Shown here one piece after another: positions 19,039 to 27,161 of a DNA stretch of 42,417 nt. The stretch comes from Burkholderiales bacterium (GTDB lineage: Bacteria; Pseudomonadota; Gammaproteobacteria; Burkholderiales; Burkholderiaceae_E). The notes under the pieces were generated by a model, which saw nothing but the letters and a program-made list of their open reading frames with translations, was not told the DNA's origin and searched no databases. Position numbers and translations under genes: made by a program. Position 1 is the stretch's first letter; each line of letters starts with the position of its first letter. The DNA is taken from positions 1 through 42,417 of the forward strand of contig CANKWX010000032.1 of the NCBI GenBank assembly GCA_947487165.1, written 5' to 3'.

Positions 19039-19676
19039 GGCTCCCAGCAGTCGACAAAAACGCTCGATGCGGTGGTGTCAGAACCCCAGAGCTCGCGCGC
19101 ATCGAAACGGACTGTATAGAGCCAGCAGGGCGACTCGCCTTCGCCGCGGGCATGCGTGTCGGGATAGACATGGGTGCCGTGCAGCGACACGATCGTGCCT
19201 TGTCGGCCGCGCACATAGCGCGGCAAGCGGGTATGCGTGGCCGGGTTGATCTGACGGGCCATGACCGCCTCGCCCACTGCAAACTGCGCCGGCGCAAGGC
19301 TCTGGCGTTCGGTGGGTGCGCCGCGCGCCAGCACCGATGACACCGCGTCGGCGTTCAGCACGCGGGCCAGCGGGCGTGGCGGTTCGCGCATCAGTCCATC
19401 GGCGAGCTCGGCCTCGGTCACCTGTCCGCGTTCGAGCATCAGTCGCACCAGCGCTTCAAACCAGATCCGGTAGTAGGTGCTCGCCAGGTATTGCGCCGGC
19501 GGCAAGGACTCCCGCGCGAATCGCCCCTGATCGAGATTCCAGCTGCCGGTCGCGCCCATGGCCAGGGTCAGTGCGAAAGCCCGGGGCTCCCAGGCTTCGT
19601 GAAAATGCGCATCATCGGCATCGGGCACGACCCGCCCGAAACCCTGCATGCCGCCGAGATCCTGGGCGCCGTTCAT
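18978..19676 (-). CDS. nthB: Nitrile hydratase subunit beta
   Basis: The beta subunit pairs with alpha to hydrate nitriles to amides. The 232 residues begin with the family signature [14 protein letters not shown], then [31 protein letters not shown] and [10 protein letters not shown]. The C-terminal SH3-like domain has [33 protein letters not shown] and [10 protein letters not shown], ending near YLEPLANA. It starts inside the alpha stop codon (ATGA overlap). The last 61 bases are antisense to pyrD. I see no activator gene (P14K/P47K type) next to it. Gene name by family convention. Confidence 0.93.
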   Translation of the reverse strand: MNGAQDLGGMQGFGRVVPDADDAHFHEAWEPRAFALTLAMGATGSWNLDQGRFARESLPPAQYLASTYYRIWFEALVRLMLERGQVTEAELADGLMREPPRPLARVLNADAVSSVLARGAPTERQSLAPAQFAVGEAVMARQINPATHTRLPRYVRGRQGTIVSLHGTHVYPDTHARGEGESPCWLYTVRFDARELWGSDTTASSVFVDCWEPYLEPLANARAHSPTSVGPR

Positions 19677-20305
19677 GGTGCAAGTGCGGCGGGGGCCGAG
19701 TCGGGGAAAAGCGGCAGGCCGGTGCCGATCATCGAGTCGCGGGTCACCAGGTCGGCGAGCTGCTCGGGCGTCCAGTCGTCGGTGCCGGCGGGACGGGTGG
19801 GGATCACCAGATAGCGCAACTCGGCAGTCGAATCGAACACACGCAGCTCGGTCTGTGCAGGGAGCTCAAGCCCGAAATCGGCCAGCACGCCACGCGGATC
19901 GATCACCGCGCGCGACCGATAAGGCGCCGACTTGTACCAGGCCGGCGGCAGACCCAGGACCGGCCAGGGATAGCAGGAGCACAGGGTGCAGACCACCAGA
20001 TGATGGACACCCGGCTCGTTGAAGAGCGCCACCATGTGCTCGCCCTGACGACCGGTGTAACCAAACTCGGCAATGGCTGCGGTGGCATCGGCCGCAAGGC
20101 GTGCGCGGTAGTCGGCATCGACCCAGGCTCGTGCCACCACCTTTGCGCCGTTGCGCGGACCGACCCGGTGCTCGTAGGTGTCGATCAGGACGTCGAGCGC
20201 GCGGGCCTCGACATAGCCCTTGTCGATCAGCAGCTTTTCGAGCGCAAGGACCCGCAGCTCCATGTCGGAGAGCGTGTTGCGGTGGGGTTCGGCGGACTGG
20301 GTCAT
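19673..20305 (-). CDS. nthA: Nitrile hydratase subunit alpha, cobalt type
   Basis: The catalytic subunit of nitrile hydratase, 210 residues. The metal site is [10 protein letters not shown] with Cys106, Cys109 and Cys111. The Thr after the first Cys and Tyr after the last mark the non-corrin cobalt type (iron enzymes have CSLCSCT). Two of the cysteines are expected to be oxidised to sulfinic and sulfenic acids. Other signatures are [45 protein letters not shown] and [15 protein letters not shown]. The gene order alpha-beta is more often seen with iron enzymes. The ATG at 20305 lies about two bases beyond the predicted transcription start, with no Shine-Dalgarno. It is divergent from the B12-binding radical SAM gene. 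Confidence 0.93.
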   Translation of the reverse strand: MTQSAEPHRNTLSDMELRVLALEKLLIDKGYVEARALDVLIDTYEHRVGPRNGAKVVARAWVDADYRARLAADATAAIAEFGYTGRQGEHMVALFNEPGVHHLVVCTLCSCYPWPVLGLPPAWYKSAPYRSRAVIDPRGVLADFGLELPAQTELRVFDSTAELRYLVIPTRPAGTDDWTPEQLADLVTRDSMIGTGLPLFPDSAPAALAP

Positions 20306-20377
20306 GAGCAGTCAGTTTAACCCGGGGGCGGGTGTTGGCGGCGATGGCGGCAATGGCGGCGAACGTAGAATCGGCCC
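20306..20377. promoter_or_regulatory. Divergent promoter region between nthA and the radical SAM gene
   Basis: This 72-base gap contains TAGAAT (20366-20371, plus strand) six bases before the radical SAM ATG, and on the minus strand TAAACT (20314-20319) eight bases before the nthA ATG. Neither start has a Shine-Dalgarno sequence, so both transcripts may be leaderless or nearly so. No good -35 boxes are seen. The middle is a GGCGGCAATGGCGGC-type short repeat. Confidence 0.4.
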
Positions 20378-21940
20378 ATGACAGACATCGTGCTTGCCAC
20401 GCTCAACGCCCGCTGGTCGCATGCCTCGCTCGGGCTGCGCTATCTCTACGCCAACCTGGGCGAGCTGCAGTCACGCGCGCGCATCGAGGAGTTCACGATT
20501 GCAACGCCGCTCGATCAGGTGGTCGAGCGCCTGCTCGAGGGCGCGCCCGGCATCATCGGGCTCGGCGTCTATATCTGGAATGTCGAGCGCACCACCGAGC
20601 TGATTGCCCGGCTGCGCAAGGCGGCGCCCGCGATCAGGATCGTGATCGGCGGCCCGGAGGTCAGCCACGAAGTGCACGGACAGCCGATCGTGCAGATGGC
20701 CGACCATGTGATCACCGGCCCGGCCGACCTCAGCTTTGCCGTGCTGGCGCGCCAGTTGCTCGACGGGCCGCGCCCACTCATGAAAGTGATCGCCGGCGTG
20801 CAGCCCGAGCTCGATGCGCTGGTGCTGCCCTATGCCCACTACACCGATACCGACATCGCCCATCGCAACCTCTATGTCGAGGCCTCGCGAGGCTGCCCCT
20901 ACAAGTGCGAATTCTGTTTGTCGGCCCTCGACAAGACCGCCTGGCCATTTGAGCTCGACCGGATCCTCGAGCAACTGGCGCACTTGCATCGCAGAGGCGC
21001 GCGGCGATTCAGGTTCGTCGATCGCACCTTCAACCTCAAGGCACAGACCGGCCGGGCGATCCTCGACTTCTTCTTGCAGCGTATCGAGGAGGCGCCCGAC
21101 GATCCGGTCTTCGCGCACTTCGAACTCGTCCCCGACCATCTGCCCGAGGCGCTGCGCGAGGCGATCGTGCGTTTTCCGGCAGGTGCACTGCAGTTCGAGA
21201 TCGGCATCCAGACCTGGAACCCCGACGTTCAGGCGCGCATCAGCCGACGCCAGGACAACGCCCGCGCAGAAAACCATTTGCGCTGGCTGCGCGAGCAAAG
21301 CCAGGCCCATCTGCATGTCGATCTGATCGCCGGATTGCCAGGCGAAGACCTGGCCAGCTTTGGCGCCGGCTTTGATCGGCTGGTGGCGCTGCGCCCGCAC
21401 GAGATCCAGGTCGGCATCCTCAAGCGCCTGCGCGGCGCGCCGATTGCCCGCCACACCGAGGCCTTCGGTCTGCATTTTTCGCCGACACCGCCTTATCAGG
21501 TGACCGAGACCGATGCGATATCGGCCACTGACCTGGCCCGCATCGAACGGTTTGCCCGCTACTGGGACCTCTACGGCAATTCGGGGCGATTTGTCGGCAC
21601 CCTGCCTCGCTTGCTCGGTGAAGCGCCGTTCGCACGCTTCATGGCGTTCTCGGACTGGCTGCACGAGCATGCTCAGGCAACGCACCAGTTGTCGCTCGAA
21701 GCGCGCGCCGAAGCCTTGCTCGCCTGGCTGACCGAGGTCGACGACGGTGACGCTGAAACAGTCACCCGATTGATTGCTGCCGACTATGCTCGCAGCGGCG
21801 CTCAGGGCCGACCGTCGTTCATGGCTCGTGGCCTTGGCCTGACTGATCGGGATGCGGGCGCCGTACCCGAACGCCAGGCACGCCACCTCGCGGTCAGCGA
21901 GGCGGCGTTTTTCCCGCCTGCTTTGCCCAGCGTTCCTTGA
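20378..21940 (+). CDS. B12-binding domain radical SAM protein (DUF4080-type)
   Basis: A 520-residue radical SAM enzyme. Residues 1-135 form a cobalamin-binding Rossmann domain (IVLATLNARWSHASLGLRYL at the start, then IIGLGVYIWN and IVIGGPEVS). It lacks the DxHxxG motif, so any cobalamin would bind base-off without a histidine ligand or not at all. The [4Fe-4S]-SAM motif CPYKCEFC gives Cys173, Cys177 and Cys180. The barrel continues with FRFVDRTFNL, FEIGIQTWNP and HVDLIAGLPGED. The last roughly 150 residues match the DUF4080 extension found in this subgroup. The substrate is unknown. The gene is divergent from cobalt-type nitrile hydratase and its 3' end overlaps lutB by 47 bases. Confidence 0.88.
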   Translation: MTDIVLATLNARWSHASLGLRYLYANLGELQSRARIEEFTIATPLDQVVERLLEGAPGIIGLGVYIWNVERTTELIARLRKAAPAIRIVIGGPEVSHEVHGQPIVQMADHVITGPADLSFAVLARQLLDGPRPLMKVIAGVQPELDALVLPYAHYTDTDIAHRNLYVEASRGCPYKCEFCLSALDKTAWPFELDRILEQLAHLHRRGARRFRFVDRTFNLKAQTGRAILDFFLQRIEEAPDDPVFAHFELVPDHLPEALREAIVRFPAGALQFEIGIQTWNPDVQARISRRQDNARAENHLRWLREQSQAHLHVDLIAGLPGEDLASFGAGFDRLVALRPHEIQVGILKRLRGAPIARHTEAFGLHFSPTPPYQVTETDAISATDLARIERFARYWDLYGNSGRFVGTLPRLLGEAPFARFMAFSDWLHEHAQATHQLSLEARAEALLAWLTEVDDGDAETVTRLIAADYARSGAQGRPSFMARGLGLTDRDAGAVPERQARHLAVSEAAFFPPALPSVP

Positions 21941-23318
21941 AGGTCGGCCCGACCGGCGCCGGCATGTCCCGATACAGGCTCCATCCGGATCCACCGGGAA
22001 GCCGCGCGATGCGATGGGTGTCGCCGCCCATCCAGCCCAGAACACGGGCGCCGATGCGCGCGAGCGGTCGATAGATTGTCGGCCGCTTTGCGGCGAACGC
22101 CCAGGCCGCCAGGCCCAGCCGCTCGCGCCACGGCCGCAGCCCGCGCTCGAACTGCCGCTCGCGCAATTTGCGCAACAGATCGGGCAGCGGAATCTTCATC
22201 GGACAGACCACATGGCATTCGCCGCAAAGGGTGGCTGCCTGCGGCAGATCGAGGGTCTTTTCGAGGCCGACATAAGACGGGGTGAGCACCGCGCCCATCG
22301 GGCCAGGATAGACCCAGCCATAGGTATGACCGCCGATCTTCTGATAGACCGGGCAGTGATTCATGCAGGCACCGCAGCGGATGCAGCGCAGCATGTCCTG
22401 GAACTCGCCGCCCAGCAGTCCGGTGCGACCGCCGTCGACCAGTACGAAATACATATGCTCGGGGCCGTCCTGTTCGCCCGGGGCGCGCGGGCCGGTCAGA
22501 ATCGAAAAGTAGTTCGAGATCGACTGTCCGGTAGCCGAGCGCGGCAGCAGGCGGGCCATGGTGGCAAGGTCTTCGAGGGTCGGAATCACCTTTTCAATGC
22601 CGGTCACCACCACATGCACCTTGGGCGGCAGCACGGTGCACATGCCCTCATTGCCCTCGTTGGTGAAGACCGCCACCGAGCCGGTCTCGGCAATCAGAAA
22701 ATTGCCGCCCGACACGCCCATATCCGCCGACAGGAATTGCGGGCGCAAAAACTCGCGCGCCTCACGGGTCATCTGCGGAATGTCGGTCAGACGCGGGCGC
22801 TTGTGCACCCGCGCAAAAAGGTCTGACACCTCGTCCTTACTTTTGTGGACCACCGGCGCCACGATATGCGACGGCGGCTCGTTGTCGTTGATCTGTAGGA
22901 TGTACTCACCCAGATCGGTCTCGACCACCTTGACGCCGGCGGCCTCGAGATGACGGTTGAGCGCCATCTCTTCCGAGACCATCGACTTCGACTTGGTGAC
23001 CTTGGCAACCTCGTGGCGCCTGGCGATCTCGACGACCAGTTTCGAGGCGTCTTCCGGCGTCTCGGCCCAGAGAACGGTCGCCCCCCGGGCGGTGGCCTGC
23101 GCCTCGAAGCGCTCGAGCCAGACATCGAGATTGGCCAGCGCACGATTGCGACGCTCGACCGCTTCGTCGCGGGTCGCCTCGAAGTCGTCGAGTTCGGTGA
23201 TCGCATTGGTGCGCCCGACCGTCCAGCGCTGCGAGAGCACCTTCAGATTCTGCTGCAGCCGCACGTCGGCGAGTTTTTGCCCGCTGCGCGCCTTGAAGTG
23301 CATCGACTGGACTTGCAT
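21894..23318 (-). CDS. lutB: Lactate utilization iron-sulfur protein LutB
   Basis: LutB is the iron-sulfur subunit of the LutABC L-lactate dehydrogenase complex, oxidising lactate to pyruvate. The 474 residues contain the LUD domain (about 60-300, with TKSKSMVSEEMALN, GVSGGNFLIAETGSVAVFTNE and VTGIEKVIPTLED). A ferredoxin-like part follows, with CIRCGACMNHCPVY (Cys312, 315, 318, 322) and CGECHVVCPMKIPLPDLL (Cys365, 368, 372). The C-terminal DUF3390-like tail ends FKERWAKQAGKTPPR. The ATG overlaps the last base of the lutA stop (TGATG). No lutC follows, because the radical SAM gene converges here. Related LUD proteins act on other hydroxy acids, so lactate is likely but not proven. Confidence 0.93.
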   Translation of the reverse strand: MQVQSMHFKARSGQKLADVRLQQNLKVLSQRWTVGRTNAITELDDFEATRDEAVERRNRALANLDVWLERFEAQATARGATVLWAETPEDASKLVVEIARRHEVAKVTKSKSMVSEEMALNRHLEAAGVKVVETDLGEYILQINDNEPPSHIVAPVVHKSKDEVSDLFARVHKRPRLTDIPQMTREAREFLRPQFLSADMGVSGGNFLIAETGSVAVFTNEGNEGMCTVLPPKVHVVVTGIEKVIPTLEDLATMARLLPRSATGQSISNYFSILTGPRAPGEQDGPEHMYFVLVDGGRTGLLGGEFQDMLRCIRCGACMNHCPVYQKIGGHTYGWVYPGPMGAVLTPSYVGLEKTLDLPQAATLCGECHVVCPMKIPLPDLLRKLRERQFERGLRPWRERLGLAAWAFAAKRPTIYRPLARIGARVLGWMGGDTHRIARLPGGSGWSLYRDMPAPVGPTFKERWAKQAGKTPPR

Positions 23319-24082
23319 CAGCGCGCCTCCTGCGTGGCAGCGGCTGACGATGGATCGGCAGCACTGCCGGCCAGCACTTGCGCGATGTGGAGTACGCGGG
23401 TGGTGTTGTCGCCGGTGCGGCGCAGGCGACCTTCGATATTGAGCATGCAGCCGAGGTCACCGAGCACCACGCAGGGTGCACCGCTTGCGTGAATATGGCC
23501 GATCTTTTCGTCGACGATTGCGCTCGAGATGTCACCGTACTTGACCGCAAAGGTGCCACCGAAGCCGCAACAGGCTCGCGCCTCTTTCATCTCGGTGAGA
23601 CGGATCGACGGATTGAGCGCCAGCAGCGCGCGCGGCTGGGCGTGCACGCCCAGCTCTCGCAGGCCGCTGCACGAATCGTGGTAAGTCACCTCACCGGCAA
23701 AATTGCCCGGCAGCGACGCAAGGCCGATGACATCGTGCAGGAAAGCGGTCAGCTCAAAGGTCTTTTGCGCCACCGCATCGATGCGGTTGCGCAGGTCCGG
23801 ATCGTCGGCAAAAAGTGCCGGATAGTGCTGACGAATCATCCCGCCGCAGGAGCCCGACGGCACCACAACATAATCGAAGCCTTCGAATTCCATCAGGAAC
23901 TTTCGTGCCAGATCGCTGGCCGCCACACTGTCGCCCGAGTTGTAACCGGGCTGGCCGCAGCAGGTCTGGGTCATCGGCACCTCGACCGTGCAGCCGGCCG
24001 ACTCGAGCAGCCGAGCCGTTGCCTCGGCAATTTCGGGCCGCATGACATCGACCAGACAGGTAATGAACAAGCCAACTTTCAA
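23318..24082 (-). CDS. lutA: Lactate utilization protein LutA, CCG-domain (Fe-S) protein
   Basis: LutA is the cysteine-rich CCG-domain subunit of the LutABC complex (GlpC/HdrD-like). About 254 residues with the start MKVGLFITCLVDVMRPEIAE and two CCG motifs: TCCGQPGYNSG (about 41-50) and ARACCGFGGTFAVKYGDIS. GSCGGMIRQHYP and YHDSCSGLRELG are also family blocks. The start is TTG at 24082, supported by a strong GAGGGG six bases ahead; the open frame continues another 310 codons upstream without family similarity. It overlaps lutB by one base. Divergent from an IclR regulator across a 99-base gap with two palindromes. Confidence 0.92.
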   Translation of the reverse strand: MKVGLFITCLVDVMRPEIAEATARLLESAGCTVEVPMTQTCCGQPGYNSGDSVAASDLARKFLMEFEGFDYVVVPSGSCGGMIRQHYPALFADDPDLRNRIDAVAQKTFELTAFLHDVIGLASLPGNFAGEVTYHDSCSGLRELGVHAQPRALLALNPSIRLTEMKEARACCGFGGTFAVKYGDISSAIVDEKIGHIHASGAPCVVLGDLGCMLNIEGRLRRTGDNTTRVLHIAQVLAGSAADPSSAAATQEAR

Positions 24083-24120
24083 GCAGCACCCCTCTTGCCT
24101 CGACACCGATTTCACAAAGC

Positions 24121-24163
24121 GATATAACGTATCACGATCCACAAACCCGCATCCCACTGGGAT
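24121..24163. promoter_or_regulatory. Two palindromes in the lutA-iclR divergent region, candidate operators
   Basis: GATATAACGTATC (24121-24133) is an inverted repeat of GATA/TATC five bases apart, and contains the TATATC that could be the lutA -10. ATCCCACTGGGAT (24151-24163) is a perfect 13-base palindrome 18 bases before the IclR ATG. Position in the shared 99-base gap suits operators for the divergent regulator; that IclR binds them is inferred. Confidence 0.45.
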
Positions 24164-24181
24164 GACGCACGATACCGCCAG

Positions 24182-24985
24182 ATGGTCCAACACCGAAACG
24201 ACGACGAACATTCCACCCCCGATAGCAGTTCGCGCACGGCGATCCAGGTCATTGACCGTCTGGTCTCGCTGCTCGATGCCCTGGCTGAACATCCGGAAGC
24301 GGTCAGCCTCAAGGACCTGTCGCGGCGCACGGGCCTTCACCCTTCGACTGCTCACCGCATCCTGAACGATCTGGTGGTCTCGCGGCTGGTCGACCGATCG
24401 GAGCCCGGCAGTTACCAGCTCGGCATCCGTCTTCTTGAACTCGGCAATCTGGTGAAGGCGCGGCTCAATGTCCGCGATGCAGCGCTCTCGCCGATGCGCG
24501 AGTTGCACAGGCTCACTCACCAGCCGGTCAATCTGTCGATTCGCCAGGGCGACGAGATCGTCTATATCGAGCGGGCAGTCTCGGAGCGCAGCGGCATGCA
24601 GGTGGTGCGGGCCGTCGGTGGCCGCGCGCCGCTGCATCTGACCTCGGTCGGCAAGCTCTTTCTGGCCGCCGACGATCCGCGCAATGTGCGCGCCTATGGC
24701 ACCCGAACCGGTCTGGCTGGGCATACCCGCAACAGCATTACCAGCGCCGACAAACTCGAGCGCGAACTCTCGCTGGTGCGAAGTCGCGGCTATGCCCGCG
24801 ACAATGAGGAACTCGAACTCGGCGTGAGATGTATTGCCGCCGGCGTCCGTGACGATGCCGGCAAGCTGGTCGCCGGTCTGTCGATTTCGGCGCCGGCCGA
24901 TTTCCTCCAGGACGACTGGATCGAACTGCTGGTGAACACGGCGGGGCAGATCTCGGCCGCGATCGGGTTTGATGCGGCGGACTGA
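24182..24985 (+). CDS. IclR-family transcriptional regulator
   Basis: A 267-residue regulator. Residues about 20-80 hold the winged helix-turn-helix (AIQVIDRLVSLLDALAEHPE, then LKDLSRRTGLHPSTAHRILN). The effector-binding domain follows, with VNLSIRQGDEIVYIERA, GRAPLHLTSVGKLFLA, RSRGYARDNEELELGVRCIAAGVRDD and GLSISAP, all IclR family blocks. It is divergent from lutAB and probably controls it in response to lactate or a related acid. FadR-type LldR is the more familiar lactate regulator, so an IclR regulator here hints at a different inducer. The ATG at 24182 lacks a clear ribosome site. The 3' end faces the endopeptidase gene across a short repeat. Confidence 0.93.
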   Translation: MVQHRNDDEHSTPDSSSRTAIQVIDRLVSLLDALAEHPEAVSLKDLSRRTGLHPSTAHRILNDLVVSRLVDRSEPGSYQLGIRLLELGNLVKARLNVRDAALSPMRELHRLTHQPVNLSIRQGDEIVYIERAVSERSGMQVVRAVGGRAPLHLTSVGKLFLAADDPRNVRAYGTRTGLAGHTRNSITSADKLERELSLVRSRGYARDNEELELGVRCIAAGVRDDAGKLVAGLSISAPADFLQDDWIELLVNTAGQISAAIGFDAAD

Positions 24986-25048
24986 GCCGCTTTCGGCAGG
25001 AGGGCGGCGGCTCAGCCGCAATCGGCAGTAGGGCGGCGGCTCAGCCGC
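24982..25048. repeat. Tandem GC-rich repeat between convergent iclR and pbpG
   Basis: Two copies of a 27-base unit (24993-25019 and 25022-25048), differing at one base, stand 29 bases apart. Each contains GCGGCTCAGCCGC. With CTGAGCCGC at 24982-24990 (inside the iclR stop) the first copy can form a nine-pair hairpin with 25007-25015. There is no U-run. It may slow transcription from both sides or be a small REP-like element. Confidence 0.6.
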
Positions 25049-25057
25049 CGCGGGACC

Positions 25058-26251
25058 TCAGGAGCGGGCCTGCGCCTGGACCAGCGTGGGATCGAGGCGC
25101 AGCCGTTCGGTCATCCAGCGGCGCAGTCGCTGAGCATCAGCGAAACGCGACTGCGCGCCGCTGGCATCGAGCAGCACAATGATCATCGTGCGCGATTCGA
25201 TGCGGGCCTGCATCACCAGGCATTTGCCGGCTTCGGAGATATAGCCGGTCTTTTGCATGCCGATCTCCCAGGCCGGATCGTCGATCAGGCGATTGGTGCT
25301 GCGAAAGGTCACCTGTCGCGACCCGAGGTCGACCGTGGCTTCCGTCGAAGTGGAGTACTGACGAATCAGGGGATAAGCCGACGCTGCCCGCACCAGTCGT
25401 GCCAGGTCACGGGCATTGGCAACATTGCCACTCGACAGACCGGTCGGGTCCGAAAAATGGCTGTCCGGCATGCCGATCGCGGCGGCCTTGGCATTCATGG
25501 CCCTGACGAAGGCGCTCTGACCACCCGGGTAATTGCGAGACAGCGCGCTGGCTGCGCGGTTTTCAGACGACATCAACGCAAGATTCAGCAGCTCCGCGCG
25601 AGACAGGCGCGATCCGATCGGCAGCCTGGAACTGCTGTGCCGCTCGGTATCGCGGTCAGCCTCGGTCACCTCGAGTAGCTCGGTGCCAGGCAGACCGGCA
25701 TCAATTACCACCATGGCGGTCATGACCTTGGTGATTGATGCGATCGGCAGCACGGCTTCAGCATTCTTCTGAAAGATGGCCTCACCGGTCTGCTGGTCGA
25801 TCACCATGGCGACCGATGAGCGCAGATCGAGCGGATCGTCGACCATCCTCAATCCGATTGCCTGCCCGATCGACAGTCGTGCCGGCTCGACCGAGCGGGG
25901 CGAATAGGACACACGGGACGTCCGGGCAGCGCGGGACGACGATGACGCTACCGCTTTGAGCGACGACCTCCCGGCTGCCGAGCGTGAGGCTGAGGCGGTC
26001 TGCTGCGGTCGTACCGCAAGCGGCTTGCCCTTTCCTCCGCGGGCGGGGCTGGTCGAGGCATTGGGCGACCGGATCGTGACCGCCTTGGCGGATGTGCTTT
26101 TTTTGACGGAGGCCGATGAAGGCTCGCTCTTTTTGGATGCCGAACTCGACGTTTTTGCAGTCGCCGCAACAGCCTGAGCCGGCAGCGCCACGGCTGCGAT
26201 GCCCAAAACCGTTGCTGCCAAAGCGCGCAAAAAGAAGATCGAGGGGTTCAT
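25058..26251 (-). CDS. pbpG: D-alanyl-D-alanine endopeptidase (peptidase S11, PBP7-like)
   Basis: A periplasmic penicillin-binding protein of the S11 family that cuts D-Ala cross-links in peptidoglycan. From ATG at 26251 it has 397 residues. A signal peptide (1-27, ending LPAQA) is followed by about 95 Ser/Lys/Ala-rich residues, probably a disordered linker. The catalytic motifs are in order: Ser172-x-x-Lys175 (ASITKVM), Ser229-Glu-Asn231 (SSENRA) and Lys334-Thr-Gly336 (QKTGYI). It ends after the catalytic domain without the PBP5-type C-terminal domain, which fits PBP7. A GTG three codons upstream is an alternative start. A weak TACAAT (26295-26300, minus strand) could be its -10. Confidence 0.88.
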   Translation of the reverse strand: MNPSIFFLRALAATVLGIAAVALPAQAVAATAKTSSSASKKSEPSSASVKKSTSAKAVTIRSPNASTSPARGGKGKPLAVRPQQTASASRSAAGRSSLKAVASSSSRAARTSRVSYSPRSVEPARLSIGQAIGLRMVDDPLDLRSSVAMVIDQQTGEAIFQKNAEAVLPIASITKVMTAMVVIDAGLPGTELLEVTEADRDTERHSSSRLPIGSRLSRAELLNLALMSSENRAASALSRNYPGGQSAFVRAMNAKAAAIGMPDSHFSDPTGLSSGNVANARDLARLVRAASAYPLIRQYSTSTEATVDLGSRQVTFRSTNRLIDDPAWEIGMQKTGYISEAGKCLVMQARIESRTMIIVLLDASGAQSRFADAQRLRRWMTERLRLDPTLVQAQARS

Positions 26252-26485
26252 AGGGATCACTTTGACAGGTCAGATCGGCCGAAATCGAGACTGGATTGTA
26301 TCAAGAGCCAATCGAAATTTGGGAAAAAATCCTGTCCGGATAAGTACTTGGAACAGGTTTCAGATATAGAACATCAGGTATACGACGAACGGTAACCCGC
26401 GGGGCTGCGAAGTGCCAGTCAAGCTCGAAGCGTGCTGCGCGAGTCGACGGTCGATGCACAGGACAGAAAAACCGCTGCTCGCGTG

Positions 26486-26531
26486 TTGACACGCCCCAAT
26501 CAATCGGTATACTGAACATTGTTGCACTGCA
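26486..26531 (+). promoter_or_regulatory. Strong sigma-70 promoter of the phasin gene with a palindrome at the start site
   Basis: TTGACA (26486-26491) and TATACT (26508-26513) are 16 bases apart, the best promoter pair in the window. Transcription would start near 26520, giving a leader of about 90 bases. Right at the start lies TGCACTGCA (26523-26531), a palindrome placed where a repressor would block initiation. In Ralstonia the PHA-binding repressor PhaR controls phaP at such a place, but I cannot confirm the site sequence. In the 357 bases between the pbpG start (26251) and the phasin start (26609) I see nothing else except a weak -10 for pbpG. Confidence 0.8.
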
Positions 26532-26608
26532 CAAACGCAGGTGTACGGGCACTGCCCAGCCTCTATGTGCCTGTTAAATCTAATTTAAAAATTCAACCCG
26601 AGGGTTTC

Positions 26609-27154
26609 ATGATCACTTCCGTAGACCAGATCACCGCAATGCACAAAGCCAATGTCGAATCGATGCAGGCGCTTGCTGCCAGATCAATGGCCGGCCTGGA
26701 AAAGCTCGCAGAACTGCAGATGGCGGCTGCCAAGTCGACTTTCGAAGATGCCTCCGAGCAGATGAAGGCGCTTTTCGCTGTCAAGGACATCAAAGAATTC
26801 ACCGAAATGGCGAACACTGCAGCCCAGCCTGCCGCCGACAAGGTGAGCGCTTATGCTCAGCATGTTTATGCGATCGCGACCGAGACTGGCTCGGAAATCA
26901 CCAAGATCGTTGAAAAGCATCTTGCAGACGGCAATCAGCAACTGCATTCGGCAATCGATGCCATGGCCAAAACTGCGCCCGCCGGCACTGAAGGCATGGT
27001 TGCCATCGTCAAGCAGGCAGTGACCGCCGCCAGCAGCGCCTTCGATCAGGTCAATCGTGCCGCCCGCCAGGCAGTCGACATGACCGAGGCGAATATCGCT
27101 TCTGTGGCCAAGACCGCTGCGCCGACCCCGTCGAAAGCGCGCAAGGCAGCCTGA
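26609..27154 (+). CDS. phaP: Phasin (PHA granule-associated protein)
   Basis: Phasins coat polyhydroxyalkanoate granules and set their size and number. The 181 residues are Ala-rich, almost all helical and without Cys or Trp: VDQITAMHKANVESMQALAARS and EKLAELQMAAAKSTFED at the start are typical of the TIGR01841 phasin family. FAVKDIKEFTEMAN and QPAADKVSAYAQHVYAIATETG are the central blocks. The C-terminus KTAAPTPSKARKAA is a short basic tail. The ATG at 26609 has GAGGG at good spacing. It has its own strong promoter. PHA synthase genes are not in the window. Confidence 0.93.
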   Translation: MITSVDQITAMHKANVESMQALAARSMAGLEKLAELQMAAAKSTFEDASEQMKALFAVKDIKEFTEMANTAAQPAADKVSAYAQHVYAIATETGSEITKIVEKHLADGNQQLHSAIDAMAKTAPAGTEGMVAIVKQAVTAASSAFDQVNRAARQAVDMTEANIASVAKTAAPTPSKARKAA

Positions 27155-27161
27155 AGCCAAT

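Noticed and set aside
24083-25021. Extension of lutA upstream to 25021
   Set aside because: The extra residues are antisense to IclR and not LutA-like; TTG at 24082 has a strong ribosome site.
24993-25048. A CRISPR-like repeat
   Set aside because: Only two copies with a two-base spacer; no cas genes.
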